Positions 44,732 to 55,021 of a stretch of 64,000 bases of DNA are shown here, piece after piece (position 1 is the first letter of the stretch; each line of letters begins with the position of its first letter). The notes beneath the pieces are model-generated. The model saw only the letters and a program-made list of their open reading frames with translations, had not been told where the DNA came from and ran no database searches. A program made the translations under genes and the position numbers. Source of the stretch: Clostridiales bacterium (lineage in GTDB: Bacteria > Bacillota > Clostridia > Saccharofermentanales > Saccharofermentanaceae). The stretch is from positions 1 to 64,000 of the forward strand of contig JAGCVX010000016.1 of assembly GCA_017962145.1 (NCBI GenBank), given 5' to 3'.

Positions 44732-46480
44732 ATGAAAAAGAAAAGTATTGTAAGTCTTTCTCTGGCAGCTTCCATGATGCTGGGTATGACGGCATGTTCT
44801 GGTTCTGAAACGACAGCAGGATCAACAACAACGATTCCGGATCAGATCGAAACAACCGCTCCGGATGCTTCACAGGAGGACCAGAAGTCTCTGGGTTATG
44901 AGTATGGCCTCGGAAAGACTTTCCACGCTGATGAAAAGGTAACTTATACTATTTTCTTCAGTGACGCTTCCTGGTATCCGATGGTTGACACATGGAAGAC
45001 AGAAGGTATCTTCAAGAAGATTGAGGATCTCACAAATGTTCATCTCGACATTATCTCTTATGATAGTAACGACTACATGAACAATGTCACACTCGACATC
45101 AATGCCGGTGAGGCAGCTTACATTATCCCGAAGATCTACGATGACAGTGCATTTGTAGATGGCGGTGCTATCGTTCCGGCTTCGGACTATGTTCAGTATA
45201 TGCCGTATTTTGTTGATTTCTATAACACCTATAATATGTCCCCTGATATTAAGACGATTACTAGAAGCAACGGCAAATACTACAAGTTCCCGGGCATGCT
45301 CGAGGCACAGGCACTCAACTACACGTTCGTTATCCGTCAGGATATCTTCGAAGCAGCGGGTGTAGACGTTGCAAGCATGGAAGCAGACTGGACATGGGAA
45401 GACCTGCTTGAGGCTCTCAAGACAGTAAAGGCCTACATGGTATCCCAGGGTATGTGCAAAGAAACTGATTACATCTGGTCTGACCTGTGGTGCGGAAACG
45501 AATCCGGTCAGGGCAATGGTGGTAACCTCCTCAAGGTTATGGGTATCACCTATGACGTAAATGCCGGTTGGGCAATCGCTGACGGTATGCGTTATGACCA
45601 GGACAAAGATGAATGGTATTTCAGCCCGACGACTGACGAATACAAGGCTTTCCTCGAGATGGCTGCGAAGTTCGTTAACGAAGGTATCCTTGATCCTGAA
45701 ACCTTTATCCAGGACGACACCGAAGCTACCAATAAGTTCTATAACGGTCAGACAGTCATCATGAGTATGAACCAGAGCCAGTTTGCTCCTTGCAAGCAGA
45801 ACTGCGAAGAAATGCTCGGTGCAGGCAACTATGAACTGTATCTCACCATCCCGCCGAGAAGTACTCTGTACAACTACTCCACAGCCGGCAACGTCCGTCT
45901 GGAGAACGGCGTTATGGTTTCCCAGAAGGCTCTTGATGAGCTCGGCGAAGATGGATTCATCGAGATGATCCGTTTCGTAGACTGGCTCTTCTATTCTCCG
46001 GAAGCTTACACACTGTGCAAGTGGGGTGTTGAAGGTGAGACCTTCGAATACACCGCTGACGGCGGAAAGAAGCTTCTCGATGGTATGTACTGCGGCGGTC
46101 TCGGCTATGGTATGCCGGAAGGCGCGGATGGAATCGATATCCGTCTGCAGTGGGGCTATGCTGGTGGTAACTATTTCTATGGTCACACCATCGCAGAAAT
46201 GTCCGACAACTACATTCCTGAAATCAAGCACATGGTAGAGTCCAACACTGCCAATCGTGAAATACCGCCGCTGGCTCCTGGTATCGCTCCGACTGAGGAT
46301 CAGAACGAAGAGATCACACTCATCGCGACACCTCTTATCGACGAAGTGAACACATGGACATTGTGGTTCGTAACAGGTCAGAAAGATGTATCCAAGGATT
46401 GGGACGCTTTCGTAGCAGCCTGTGAAGGTAAGAACTGTCAGGGTCTGGTAGATCTGTACAACAAGATCTATAAGGGCTGA
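44732..46480 (+). CDS. Oligosaccharide-binding lipoprotein of the ABC importer
   Basis: 582 aa, the large cluster of extracellular binding proteins (LplA/lipoprotein YtcQ-like). The signal peptide has lipobox GMTAC, Cys at about residue 22, followed by a Thr/Ser linker. The solute-binding fold with many Trp/Tyr follows. AAGGAGG lies 8 nt before ATG 44732. The 109-bp gap after the permease holds a small hairpin (44623-44641). It likely captures (acetylated, glucuronylated) xylo-oligosaccharides or aldouronates at the surface. Confidence 0.9.
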   Translation: MKKKSIVSLSLAASMMLGMTACSGSETTAGSTTTIPDQIETTAPDASQEDQKSLGYEYGLGKTFHADEKVTYTIFFSDASWYPMVDTWKTEGIFKKIEDLTNVHLDIISYDSNDYMNNVTLDINAGEAAYIIPKIYDDSAFVDGGAIVPASDYVQYMPYFVDFYNTYNMSPDIKTITRSNGKYYKFPGMLEAQALNYTFVIRQDIFEAAGVDVASMEADWTWEDLLEALKTVKAYMVSQGMCKETDYIWSDLWCGNESGQGNGGNLLKVMGITYDVNAGWAIADGMRYDQDKDEWYFSPTTDEYKAFLEMAAKFVNEGILDPETFIQDDTEATNKFYNGQTVIMSMNQSQFAPCKQNCEEMLGAGNYELYLTIPPRSTLYNYSTAGNVRLENGVMVSQKALDELGEDGFIEMIRFVDWLFYSPEAYTLCKWGVEGETFEYTADGGKKLLDGMYCGGLGYGMPEGADGIDIRLQWGYAGGNYFYGHTIAEMSDNYIPEIKHMVESNTANREIPPLAPGIAPTEDQNEEITLIATPLIDEVNTWTLWFVTGQKDVSKDWDAFVAACEGKNCQGLVDLYNKIYKG

Positions 46481-46512
46481 TCAAGTTCAAACAAAGTGGA
46501 TGTTACATGCCG

Positions 46513-46545
46513 AAGGGCTGCCTCAGAAATGAGGCAGCCCTTTTG
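46513..46545. terminator. Terminator between the binding protein gene and uxaC
   Basis: Perfect AAGGGCTGCCTCA / TGAGGCAGCCCTT stem with a 4-nt loop, followed by TTG-rich sequence. It lies between convergent genes and may serve both. Confidence 0.88.
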
Positions 46546-46579
46546 TTGTTGTCTGTATGAATGAAAAATCGGAAGCGGA

Positions 46580-48109
46580 TCAGCTTTCGGAATTCGAAGC
46601 CGAAGTTTCCGGAAGACCGAACGACGGAGATTCGTAGTTAAAGTCTTTGAGTTTTTCGGATGCCGGTGCGGACTTGGAGATCGTACCCGGTGCGATCTTG
46701 AGGACCGAATCAAACATCGAAAGCGCATTGTTATAGCAGATGTTGCGGACGATGGTTCCGGCACGTACGATATCCTTTTCAAATTCACCCTTCTCGATCA
46801 GGTCGCCGATGAAGTCACAAAGGATACGGCGGAAGTATTCGTGACGGGCGTAGGAAAGAAAGCTTCTGGAATCGGTCAGCATGCCGAGGAAGCCGGGCAG
46901 GTAGCTCTGGGATGCCAGGGAACGCAGATGATCGCGGATGCCGTAGTAGTTGTCGTTAAACCACCAGGCGGCACCATGCTGGATCTTCATAGGACGAGAA
47001 CCATCCTGGAAGCATCCGATAAAGGTATCGAGCAGTGCATTGTCCGAAGGATTCAAACTGTAAAGGATCATCGGAGGAAGCTTGCCGATCAGAGTCAGGA
47101 TGCTCATGAAGTTGGCCAGAGACGGGATGAAACCTGTCACGCCGGAGATCGTATCGAAGCCGGTGTTGATACCGAGTGTGCGGTATGCGGATTCGTTCGT
47201 GTCGCGACGGACACCGAAATGAAGCTGCATCGTCCAGCCGCGTTCTGCGTATTCGGATGCAAAGAACAGCATGACGGCGCTCTTATATTTGGTCAGTTCA
47301 TCATCGGAGAAGCGGATCTTCGGATAGCTCAGACGCTTCTGGATGAGTGTATCTGCATCGTTGTCGGATGTCTCGGAGAAGCAGAACTGCTCCATGCCGT
47401 GATCTGCCAGACGGCAGCCGCAGGTTGCGAAATAATCCATGCGCTGACGAAGTGCGATCTTGAGGTCATACCAGTTCTTGATCTCGATACCGGTGACCTT
47501 GGCCAGAGCCTGCAGGTAACCGATGAATCCGGACTTCTCGATGTCCAGGATATTGTCCGGACGGAATGTCGGAAGTACGGTGGTCTTAAAGGAAAGTTCT
47601 TTGTCGATGATCTTGTGCCAGCGCAGATCGTCTGTCGGATCGTCGGTGGTGCAGATCAGTTCAACGTTCGACATCTCGATGATCTTTCTGGCGGTCAGAC
47701 CGTTACTGAGTTTTTCACATGTGATGTTCCACACATCTTCTGCATTGGCGGAAGTCAGCGGTTCGCTGATGTCGAAGTAACGGAGGAGTTCCAGATTCGT
47801 CCAGTGGTAAAGCGGATTTCCGATGGCATTTTCGATGACCTTGACGTAGGCCAGGAATTTTTCGTAGTCTTCCGCGTCGCCGGTGATATATTTTTCTTCG
47901 ACGCCGGCGGAACGCATCAGTCTCCACTTGTAGTGGTCGCCCGAGAGCCAGAGTTCGGTGAGATTGCGGAAAGAAACGTCCTGAGCGATGTCTTTGGCAT
48001 CGATATGACAGTGATAGTCAATGATCGGACACTTCTGAGCATATTCAACGTAAAGCCGTTCTGCTGTAGCAGAATGTAGCAGGAACTTGTTATTGATCAT
48101 CGTTGGCAT
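46580..48109 (-). CDS. uxaC: Glucuronate isomerase
   Basis: 509 aa. It converts D-glucuronate to D-fructuronate (also galacturonate to tagaturonate). The N-terminal 'YAQKCPIIDYHCHIDAKDIA' has the metal-binding His-x-His of the amidohydrolase-like fold. The C-terminal SRSFLSYARHEYFRRIL is family-specific. GGAGG lies 6 nt before ATG 48109. It is divergent from kdgA-kdgK and monocistronic. First catabolic step after GH115 releases glucuronate. Confidence 0.95.
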   Translation of the reverse strand: MPTMINNKFLLHSATAERLYVEYAQKCPIIDYHCHIDAKDIAQDVSFRNLTELWLSGDHYKWRLMRSAGVEEKYITGDAEDYEKFLAYVKVIENAIGNPLYHWTNLELLRYFDISEPLTSANAEDVWNITCEKLSNGLTARKIIEMSNVELICTTDDPTDDLRWHKIIDKELSFKTTVLPTFRPDNILDIEKSGFIGYLQALAKVTGIEIKNWYDLKIALRQRMDYFATCGCRLADHGMEQFCFSETSDNDADTLIQKRLSYPKIRFSDDELTKYKSAVMLFFASEYAERGWTMQLHFGVRRDTNESAYRTLGINTGFDTISGVTGFIPSLANFMSILTLIGKLPPMILYSLNPSDNALLDTFIGCFQDGSRPMKIQHGAAWWFNDNYYGIRDHLRSLASQSYLPGFLGMLTDSRSFLSYARHEYFRRILCDFIGDLIEKGEFEKDIVRAGTIVRNICYNNALSMFDSVLKIAPGTISKSAPASEKLKDFNYESPSFGLPETSASNSES

Positions 48110-48216
48110 CGGGCACCTCCACTGAAAAGAATTGTACTAAGTAAAAATTTATCAATTATCATAATAACAGATAATGAACGAAAAAAGAGAAAGAATATGG
48201 AATTCATTTAGAAAAA

Positions 48217-48228
48217 ATGCTAGAATAC
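48217..48228 (+). promoter_or_regulatory. Candidate extended -10 and operator half-site before kdgA
   Basis: ATGCTAGAATAC contains an extended -10 (TGC-TAGAAT) and the ATGCTAG half-site shared with the GntR, uxuA and importer sites. No good -35 box is seen. This is weaker than the other sites. Confidence 0.38.
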
Positions 48229-48256
48229 CAGTTAAGGAAAAACGGAGGTATTTCGT

Positions 48257-48895
48257 ATGAGTTTTTATGATGATATCAGTAAGGCGGGCATCGTACCGGT
48301 AGTCGTGATCGAGAACGCGGAAGACGCGGTTCCGACGGCGCGTGCGCTGCTTGCAGGTGGAATAAAGTTTATGGAGATCACGTTCCGTACCGCGTGTGCG
48401 GGTGAGGCGATCGATAAAGTTGCCAAGGAAGTACCGGAGATGTATGTCGGCGCGGGTACGGTGATCACGGTTGAGCAGGCGCAGTCCGCGGTGAAGAAGG
48501 GCGCGAGATTTATCGTGTCTCCTGGCTTTCCGAAAGACGTCGTGGCGTGGTGCCAGGAAAACGCGATCCCGGTGTGCCCGGGTTGCGTCACACCGACAGA
48601 GATCATCGAGGCGGTCAAGTGCGGCCTGAAAGTTGTCAAGTTCTTCCCGGCTGGTGTATATGGCGGGATCAAAGCGGTCAAGGCACTTGCCAGTGTCTTC
48701 GGTGACGTGAAATTTCTGCCGACCGGAGGAATCGATGCAGGGAATATGGTAGAATATCTAGGAGAATCCAGTGTGATCGCCATCGGCGGAAGCTGGGTAT
48801 GCACGAAGAAAGATATCCGTGATCACGAGTTTGAAAAGATCACGAAACTGAGCCGGGAAGCGGTGGACACCATCGCGAAGGTGAAGGAGGCATAA
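48257..48895 (+). CDS. kdgA: KDPG/KHG aldolase
   Basis: 212 aa. It cleaves 2-keto-3-deoxy-6-phosphogluconate to pyruvate and glyceraldehyde 3-phosphate. Class I aldolase residues are visible: Glu in FMEITFRTA and Schiff-base Lys in [19 protein letters not shown] lies 9 nt before ATG 48257. One base separates its stop from kdgK, whose ribosome site (AAGGAGG) lies inside its end. Last step of uronate breakdown. Confidence 0.95.
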   Translation: MSFYDDISKAGIVPVVVIENAEDAVPTARALLAGGIKFMEITFRTACAGEAIDKVAKEVPEMYVGAGTVITVEQAQSAVKKGARFIVSPGFPKDVVAWCQENAIPVCPGCVTPTEIIEAVKCGLKVVKFFPAGVYGGIKAVKALASVFGDVKFLPTGGIDAGNMVEYLGESSVIAIGGSWVCTKKDIRDHEFEKITKLSREAVDTIAKVKEA

Positions 48896-48896
48896 T

Positions 48897-49922
48897 ATGA
48901 AAGTTCTGACCCTCGGAGAGATCATGCTCCGCTTAAAGACACCGGGAAACGAAAGATTTTTCCAAAGCCCGCTTTTTGAGGCAACATTTGGTGGCGGCGA
49001 AGCAAATGTAGCCGTTTCTCTTGCCAACTACGGGATGCCGGTTGAGTTTCTGACAGTCCTTCCGGACAATGCCGTGGGCGATGCGTGCATCGGTGAACTG
49101 CGCCGCTTCGGTGTAGGAACAGACCGCATCAAGAGAACTGCCGGAAGAATGGGCATCTACTATCTCGAGACCGGTGCGGACCAGCGTCCGAGCAAGGTCA
49201 TCTACGATCGTGCCGGATCGACCATCGCACTGGCGGGTCCTTCGGATATTGACTGGGACAGTGCATTTGAAGACGTAGACTGGCTGCATATCACGGGCAT
49301 TACGCCGGCGATCTCCAAGAGCTGTGCGGACCTGTCGATCGAGGCGGTGAAGGAAGCCAAGAAGCGCGACATCACGGTCTCCTGCGACCTCAATTTCCGA
49401 AAGAACCTCTGGAAATACGGCGTGGACGCAAAAGAGATCATGAGCGAGATCACGAAGTATACCGATATCGTCATCGCGAACGAAGAGGACTGCCAGAAGT
49501 CGCTCGGTCTTACGATCGATGTGGCGGTCGAGTCGGCCGAGCTCGATACGGCGAAGTATGAGAAGCTGACTTCGAGCCTGCTCGCGGAATATCCGAACGT
49601 GAAGAAGGTCGCTGTAACGCTCCGCGAGAGCCACAGCGCGGACCATAACGGATGGGGCGCATGCATCAACAACGGTTCGGTATTCTATGTCAGCCGTCAC
49701 TACGAGATCCACGATATCGTGGACAGAGTCGGCGGCGGAGACTCCTTTGGTGCGGGACTGATCTACGGTCTTCGTACCTATGGTTCGGACGCGGAAGCGC
49801 TGGAATTTGCCGTGGCGGCGAGCTGCCTGAAACACTCGATCCCGGGCGATTTCAACCGCGTATCGGTGCAGGAAGTCGAGACGCTGATGAACGGAGACGG
49901 ATCCGGACGCGTGCAGAGATAA
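48897..49922 (+). CDS. kdgK: 2-keto-3-deoxygluconate kinase
   Basis: 341 aa, PfkB/ribokinase family. The N-terminal [15 protein letters not shown] and C-terminal signature [14 protein letters not shown] with catalytic Asp are clear. It phosphorylates KDG, the UxuA product, at C6. It is the second gene of the kdgA-kdgK operon. Fructokinases have the same fold; gene order supports KDG. Confidence 0.93.
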   Translation: MKVLTLGEIMLRLKTPGNERFFQSPLFEATFGGGEANVAVSLANYGMPVEFLTVLPDNAVGDACIGELRRFGVGTDRIKRTAGRMGIYYLETGADQRPSKVIYDRAGSTIALAGPSDIDWDSAFEDVDWLHITGITPAISKSCADLSIEAVKEAKKRDITVSCDLNFRKNLWKYGVDAKEIMSEITKYTDIVIANEEDCQKSLGLTIDVAVESAELDTAKYEKLTSSLLAEYPNVKKVAVTLRESHSADHNGWGACINNGSVFYVSRHYEIHDIVDRVGGGDSFGAGLIYGLRTYGSDAEALEFAVAASCLKHSIPGDFNRVSVQEVETLMNGDGSGRVQR

Positions 49923-49934
49923 TCGATACATGAC

Positions 49935-49963
49935 TTGACAAGGAAAGTTACAGGGTGTATTTT
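49935..49963 (+). promoter_or_regulatory. Promoter of the 1204-aa protein gene
   Basis: Consensus TTGACA (49935-49940), 17-bp spacer, TATTTT (49958-49963), 70 bp before ATG 50034. Confidence 0.6.
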
Positions 49964-50033
49964 GAAGAAAAAGTTTGATAGTCAAAGCATTTTTTAAAAC
50001 GACAGCATTCCCATTCGTTGGGAGGGCAAAAAA

Positions 50034-53000
50034 ATGGACAACATTATTATACTTTTATTGATAATATACCTGGTTTCACCCATTCCTCTGCTGGGCTTCT
50101 TAATTGCGGCTTTGCACGGCAAGAAGAAGGCGAAGAAAGAACTTTCCGAATTCCAGTTAAACAGTCATAAAAGAGAAGAAAACTACCGTCAGTATGTCAA
50201 TCAGCTGCAGAACCATATCAAGCAGCTTGATCCGAAGACAGACCTGACGCAGCTTCAGCCGCGTGCGGAAAAAACTGTTCCGGTTCCGGGTGCGCAGGTG
50301 CAGCAGGCGCAGGTGCCCGCACAGCAGGCACAGGCACCCGTGCAGCCGATACAGGCAGCGCCGGCGGTTCCGGCAACTCCTGTTGCCGCGCAGGCTCCGG
50401 CTACTTATACGCCGCCGGCTTATATGGAAAACCGTGCGATCCCGCAGCCTTCTATGCCGCAGGCATCGTTCCCGGTACAGCCTGTGCCTTCTGAAAATAA
50501 GGATGCTTCGCACGGCAACCTGATCCTCGTGATCGGTGTACTGTTCCTGATCCTGGCTTCGGTCGGATTTATCTCGGCAACCTGGAGCGCGATGGGAATC
50601 GGTGTACGTGCCGTATGTCTGTTCTCGTTCAGTGCGATCTTTTTGGGCGCAAGTGTTCTGGCCAAGACCAAGTTCAAGCTCCCGAACACGAGCCTGGCTT
50701 TCTATTCCATCGGTAGTACCGCATTGCCGATCACGATATTCGGCGCCGGTGCATTTGAATTATTCGGAGACAATTTCGGATTCGGCATACTGCAGATCTA
50801 CAACACGTTTTTGCTGGCGTTTTCTGCTTTGATGATACTCATGATCTTCGGTACGGCGTTCTTCCGAAGCCGTGTCTTCGCGGCGGGTGCACTGGGATGC
50901 CTGAGTTTCAATATTTTCACTCTGGCCAAAATGTTCGAGTATCCGTATTCGCTCAATGTGCTTCTGGTATCGCTCTTTGCATCTGCGGCGATCCTTATGG
51001 TGCCGCTGGTGAAAAAGATCCGCGAAGAATCACTTTTCCACCCATTTGCAAAAGTGTTCGAGATCTACGCGATCATCAACCTGTATGTGATGACGCTGGT
51101 CGCATTTACGATGTCGAGCAGCTCGATCTGGTCCGGTATCTTCCTGCTCCTTCTGGGTGCGGCATTCCTGATCGCGACGGCGCTTCGAAAGGAAACGGGA
51201 CTTTTGAGTCTTCCGATGATCGTACTGCTTCTGGTCGGTCTTGCACAGATCATCCAGCCGGAGTCGCTTCTGGGAGGAATCGTCTGGGTGCTTGCGTCTT
51301 CACTGACGCTGATCACGCTTTCCATGCTGCCGGTCGTAAAGAAGATCTTTGCGAATGTGCTTTTGGTCTTCGGTGTGATCCTGCTGACGATCGCGGTCTT
51401 CCCGGTCTTTTACTACATGATCACCTATGCCAACTGGGGCTTTACGGTCATGTCGATCATCCTCATCGCGGCATTCGTTTTCCTTTCGATCAGAAAGAAA
51501 CATCCGCTTTATTTTGCAGGCGCACTGATCCCCGCGTTTACGCTTCTTTGGGGCTGTGCATGGCGTGTGGCTTCGCTCTTTTATTCAGAATCGATGGCGG
51601 CCGAAACCGTCTTTGCCGCAGAGCATCCGCATACGGTCCTTCCGCAGCTTTGGATGTTCCTTTCCGGATTTATCGTCGCGGCAATTCTTTATGTGGCTTT
51701 TTGCTACATCCCGCACCATAAGTTCTACACCTCGACCGGAAATCTTCTGCTGTTCCACATCATGGCATTGATGGGCGTGGCAGTAGTCGACAGTATCGAG
51801 TATTCGAACAATATTGCGTATGGTATCTATGCATTTGGCATGGCGCTTCTTTGCCTGATCACGGCATGCCGGACAGACCGTCTGAATGTTCGTGAAAAGG
51901 ATGCCCGTCTGATGCCGGTCAGCATCTGCGCGACTCGTGCGTACTATGGCCTGATCTGGCCGTGGTTTATGTGTATGTATTTCGGATCTTCGAATTCGTT
52001 CTTCGTTGCCCGTCTGATGACGCTGATCATGATCGTTGTCTGCTACATCTATCTGGCAGCCCGCGTGGTGAAAAACGGAGCGGCGTCATGGCTTCCGGGA
52101 AATGATCCGGATCTTTCTTCGAAGAATTCGATGCGCATGACGATTCCGAGATCGATCTCCATGTTCAGTTCGGCGGCGGCGATCCTGATCCTTCTGATCT
52201 CGCACACCTATAATCTGATCAGCAATCTGCTTCCGGCGCATCCGCTCGTATATTTCTTTACATACATGAGCTGGCTTCTGATCCCGCTTATGTTCCTGCT
52301 GATGGTGCTCCGCGAAGTCTTTGCGGACAAAGAGAAATCCAAGCAAAGTGTATCTGTGCTGTCTTTCTCCCTGATCGGATGGAGTACACTTGCGATCGTA
52401 CTTCCGTTCGTACTGCAGGTATTCGATGGCCTGAATGTACATTCTTTCTTCTTGAAATGGATCTTCATCGTTCCGCTTCTGGCGCTTCTGATCCTGCTTT
52501 ATCGTGTATTTACGGTCATCGCGAAGATCGAGACGACTTCCGCGATGCGCGGTGCAGAGTATTTCGCGCTGGTGATCGCGGGAATCACGGTGTGCTACCG
52601 ATTCCTCGGTATCGAAAAGGCAGCGATCCCGGCGATCCCGATCATCGTGGGTCTGATGATGGTATGCCTGATCTTCTTGTGCCGTAAGGAAAAGACAGCG
52701 ATCCTGGGTATCGCGACGACACTTCTTACCTGGAACGTGATCGGGACAGCGCATTACTATATTACCCTTCTCCGAAGAGATTCGGGCTTCCCGGTTGCAC
52801 TTGAAATCGCGCTCTATCTGATCCCGATCCTGGTATGCTGCATCATCCTTCTTTTCAGAAAGAAGACGCCGATGAAAAACGACGCGCTCTTTTGGGGAAC
52901 ACTTGCTTCGCAGATCTCCCTGTTCGCGTTTATCGTTCCGGGTATTACGCTTACGGCTAACGCGGTTTTGCGCAAAGAGATGGTTAATGTGGTACGCTTT

Positions 53001-53648
53001 AGTTCGAATACTTTCGATACCTTTACGAAGGCCTATGCATTCTCCTGCACAAGATGTCACTATGCTTTTATCGCGTGGCTCGGATTTTTCATGATCGAGG
53101 CGGTCTCGCTTCTGATCCATGAAGAGAAGAAGGAAAAGAACAGAGCGATCGCGCTGATGATCTTTACGCTTTCGACGATCGTTTGGATGCCGATGATCAA
53201 AATCCCGGCGCTGAGCTATATCGTCGAGCAGTGCTACCTGATCCCGGGTGCGGTATTCATGGTCCTTCTGCCTTGGCTCTTCCCCAAAAAAGAAGAGACT
53301 TCCGACCCGATGTCCGTTGCTTCTTATAAAGATTCGATCTACTGGTGGCGCTTTGCGTATTCGATCTTTGCGATGTGTTCGCTCGCGCTCATCGCGCTGC
53401 TTTGTAATGACCTGTTCTCGCTGATCGTATTCGGCGTGATCGCGACCTTGATGCTCGTCATCAGCACGATGATGCAGAAGAAAGCATTTACGATCTTGAG
53501 TGTGATCTGTGTCGTCGGTATGCTGGCATATATCGCCAACCGCGTATGGGGCAACATGGCGTGGTGGATCTACCTGTTCGCAACAGGCGCATTCCTCATC
53601 GTGATCGCGGTGCGAAACGAGATCAAAAAGAGAAAACAGAATTCTTAA
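50034..53648 (+). CDS. Giant polytopic membrane protein of unknown function
   Basis: 1204 aa. One N-terminal helix (residues 3-25) is followed by a charged coiled stretch. A low-complexity linker rich in Gln, Ala and Pro (about 80-155) comes next, then some thirty hydrophobic helices to the C-terminus, with hardly any soluble domain. Layout resembles DUF2157/DUF2339-type multi-helix proteins, but I cannot assign a family. GGGAGG lies 8 nt before ATG 50034. Its stop overlaps that of the convergent phosphodiesterase gene by 4 bp. Confidence 0.75.
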   Translation: MDNIIILLLIIYLVSPIPLLGFLIAALHGKKKAKKELSEFQLNSHKREENYRQYVNQLQNHIKQLDPKTDLTQLQPRAEKTVPVPGAQVQQAQVPAQQAQAPVQPIQAAPAVPATPVAAQAPATYTPPAYMENRAIPQPSMPQASFPVQPVPSENKDASHGNLILVIGVLFLILASVGFISATWSAMGIGVRAVCLFSFSAIFLGASVLAKTKFKLPNTSLAFYSIGSTALPITIFGAGAFELFGDNFGFGILQIYNTFLLAFSALMILMIFGTAFFRSRVFAAGALGCLSFNIFTLAKMFEYPYSLNVLLVSLFASAAILMVPLVKKIREESLFHPFAKVFEIYAIINLYVMTLVAFTMSSSSIWSGIFLLLLGAAFLIATALRKETGLLSLPMIVLLLVGLAQIIQPESLLGGIVWVLASSLTLITLSMLPVVKKIFANVLLVFGVILLTIAVFPVFYYMITYANWGFTVMSIILIAAFVFLSIRKKHPLYFAGALIPAFTLLWGCAWRVASLFYSESMAAETVFAAEHPHTVLPQLWMFLSGFIVAAILYVAFCYIPHHKFYTSTGNLLLFHIMALMGVAVVDSIEYSNNIAYGIYAFGMALLCLITACRTDRLNVREKDARLMPVSICATRAYYGLIWPWFMCMYFGSSNSFFVARLMTLIMIVVCYIYLAARVVKNGAASWLPGNDPDLSSKNSMRMTIPRSISMFSSAAAILILLISHTYNLISNLLPAHPLVYFFTYMSWLLIPLMFLLMVLREVFADKEKSKQSVSVLSFSLIGWSTLAIVLPFVLQVFDGLNVHSFFLKWIFIVPLLALLILLYRVFTVIAKIETTSAMRGAEYFALVIAGITVCYRFLGIEKAAIPAIPIIVGLMMVCLIFLCRKEKTAILGIATTLLTWNVIGTAHYYITLLRRDSGFPVALEIALYLIPILVCCIILLFRKKTPMKNDALFWGTLASQISLFAFIVPGITLTANAVLRKEMVNVVRFSSNTFDTFTKAYAFSCTRCHYAFIAWLGFFMIEAVSLLIHEEKKEKNRAIALMIFTLSTIVWMPMIKIPALSYIVEQCYLIPGAVFMVLLPWLFPKKEETSDPMSVASYKDSIYWWRFAYSIFAMCSLALIALLCNDLFSLIVFGVIATLMLVISTMMQKKAFTILSVICVVGMLAYIANRVWGNMAWWIYLFATGAFLIVIAVRNEIKKRKQNS

Positions 53649-54877
53649 CGGGACTCGACGAGACGGTTGACTTTCGTTCCGACCTCCAGGATGCATCCAC
53701 CGGATGTGATGCTTCCTGGAGTTTTTGGTTCGTCTTCGTTTTTTGCGACGAGGTTCGGACCGATCTCCAGATAGAATGTCTTATAGTCGTCGTTATCGAG
53801 GGTGTAGCCGTGCTGGCCTTTCCTCTTTTTACCGAACATGGTGCCGGCTTCGGCGGCGTATCCTAAAGCAAATCCGGCGGCCGCGGCACCGGAGACCTTC
53901 ATCTCCTCGTCGGTCAGACGGCGCTTGATGCCGGGGTGGTTCAAAAAGATCTCTTCAAATGCTTCCAGCGATTCTTTTTCTTCGCCGGTCAGGTTCGGCT
54001 TGACGTGCAAAAAACAGCATCCGTGCGTGCTGTGGAAATACGCGGTCTCAAAGGAGATGCCGTGTTCGCTGAGCAGGTCGTTCGGGCGGATGGCGCGTTT
54101 GACATCGAGACAGGAGTGGTCGCTGAAGATCAGGATGTCGAGGTTTTCGATCGCCCCGGAATTGTTTCCGCTGCGCTTTTCTTTTTCTTGAAATGCTTCG
54201 TAAAATGCACCGAGGCGTTCGTCGATGCGTCGAAGGGCAGAGAACGCTTCGTCGGAAGTCGCGCCGAATTTGTGTTTGCTGCTGTCGACGTCGAGAAGAT
54301 GAAGCATATACAGATCGGCCTTATCTTTCGAAAGAAGGTCGGTCGCGGTATGCGTGATGAAGTCGTCCATACCGCGGTGGTTATGGGACTTTAAGTCGCG
54401 CCCGAATTTCATGTAGTAATGTGCCATGAAAGGAAGAGATCCGTAGTGAAGAAGGCGCAGTGCCTTTTTCGTATTCGAGATCTTTCCCGGGATCTCCGGG
54501 AAGTGATACATGATCTTTTCGCCGCTGGTCATGGGATACATCATGGCGCAGGTGCGAAGATCCTTTGCCTTAGCTTTTTCGGGAAGCGTGGTGGCGTGGA
54601 TGAAGCGCTTGTGGTCGCGCCAGATCTCGATGGGACTTCCCGGTTCCTGGATGGTATTGTCGTAGACGCCGTGGACTTCGGGAAGCACACCGGTGGAGAT
54701 ACTGGTGTGGATCGGGTAGGTGTTGGACACGAAAAGAGAATCGACATCCCGGTGCAGTACGCCGAGGGATGCGAGTTTTCTGAAATTCGGAAGAGAGAGC
54801 AGAAAGTCTACATTGCTGTCTGATACCGCGTCGAGGGAGATCAGAAGAATAGGATGTCTGCCTGTCGTGTTGCCCAT
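53645..54877 (-). CDS. Alkaline-phosphatase-superfamily phosphodiesterase (nucleotide pyrophosphatase-like)
   Basis: 410 aa. Two-metal site residues of the alkaline phosphatase superfamily: LLISLDAVSD (first Asp), the Thr nucleophile region SNTYPIHTSISTGVLPEVHG, the LHLLDVDSSKHKFG block (Asp and His), FSDHSCLD (Asp-His), and a late His in STHGCCF. This motif order matches type I phosphodiesterase/NPP proteins. No signal peptide, so cytoplasmic. Divergent from deoB. Substrate unknown. Confidence 0.85.
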   Translation of the reverse strand: MGNTTGRHPILLISLDAVSDSNVDFLLSLPNFRKLASLGVLHRDVDSLFVSNTYPIHTSISTGVLPEVHGVYDNTIQEPGSPIEIWRDHKRFIHATTLPEKAKAKDLRTCAMMYPMTSGEKIMYHFPEIPGKISNTKKALRLLHYGSLPFMAHYYMKFGRDLKSHNHRGMDDFITHTATDLLSKDKADLYMLHLLDVDSSKHKFGATSDEAFSALRRIDERLGAFYEAFQEKEKRSGNNSGAIENLDILIFSDHSCLDVKRAIRPNDLLSEHGISFETAYFHSTHGCCFLHVKPNLTGEEKESLEAFEEIFLNHPGIKRRLTDEEMKVSGAAAAGFALGYAAEAGTMFGKKRKGQHGYTLDNDDYKTFYLEIGPNLVAKNEDEPKTPGSITSGGCILEVGTKVNRLVESR

Positions 54878-55021
54878 GTAAAATCACCTTGAAGTCATAG
54901 ATTTGTCGTTGACTTACGATATAATAAGAGCATACATCAGACGAATAAAAATGCAAGGTCGCACGTGTGGAAGGAGCATCTTTCCGGCTCGCGGTCGTGC
55001 GGAAACGAGGATATACGGAAT

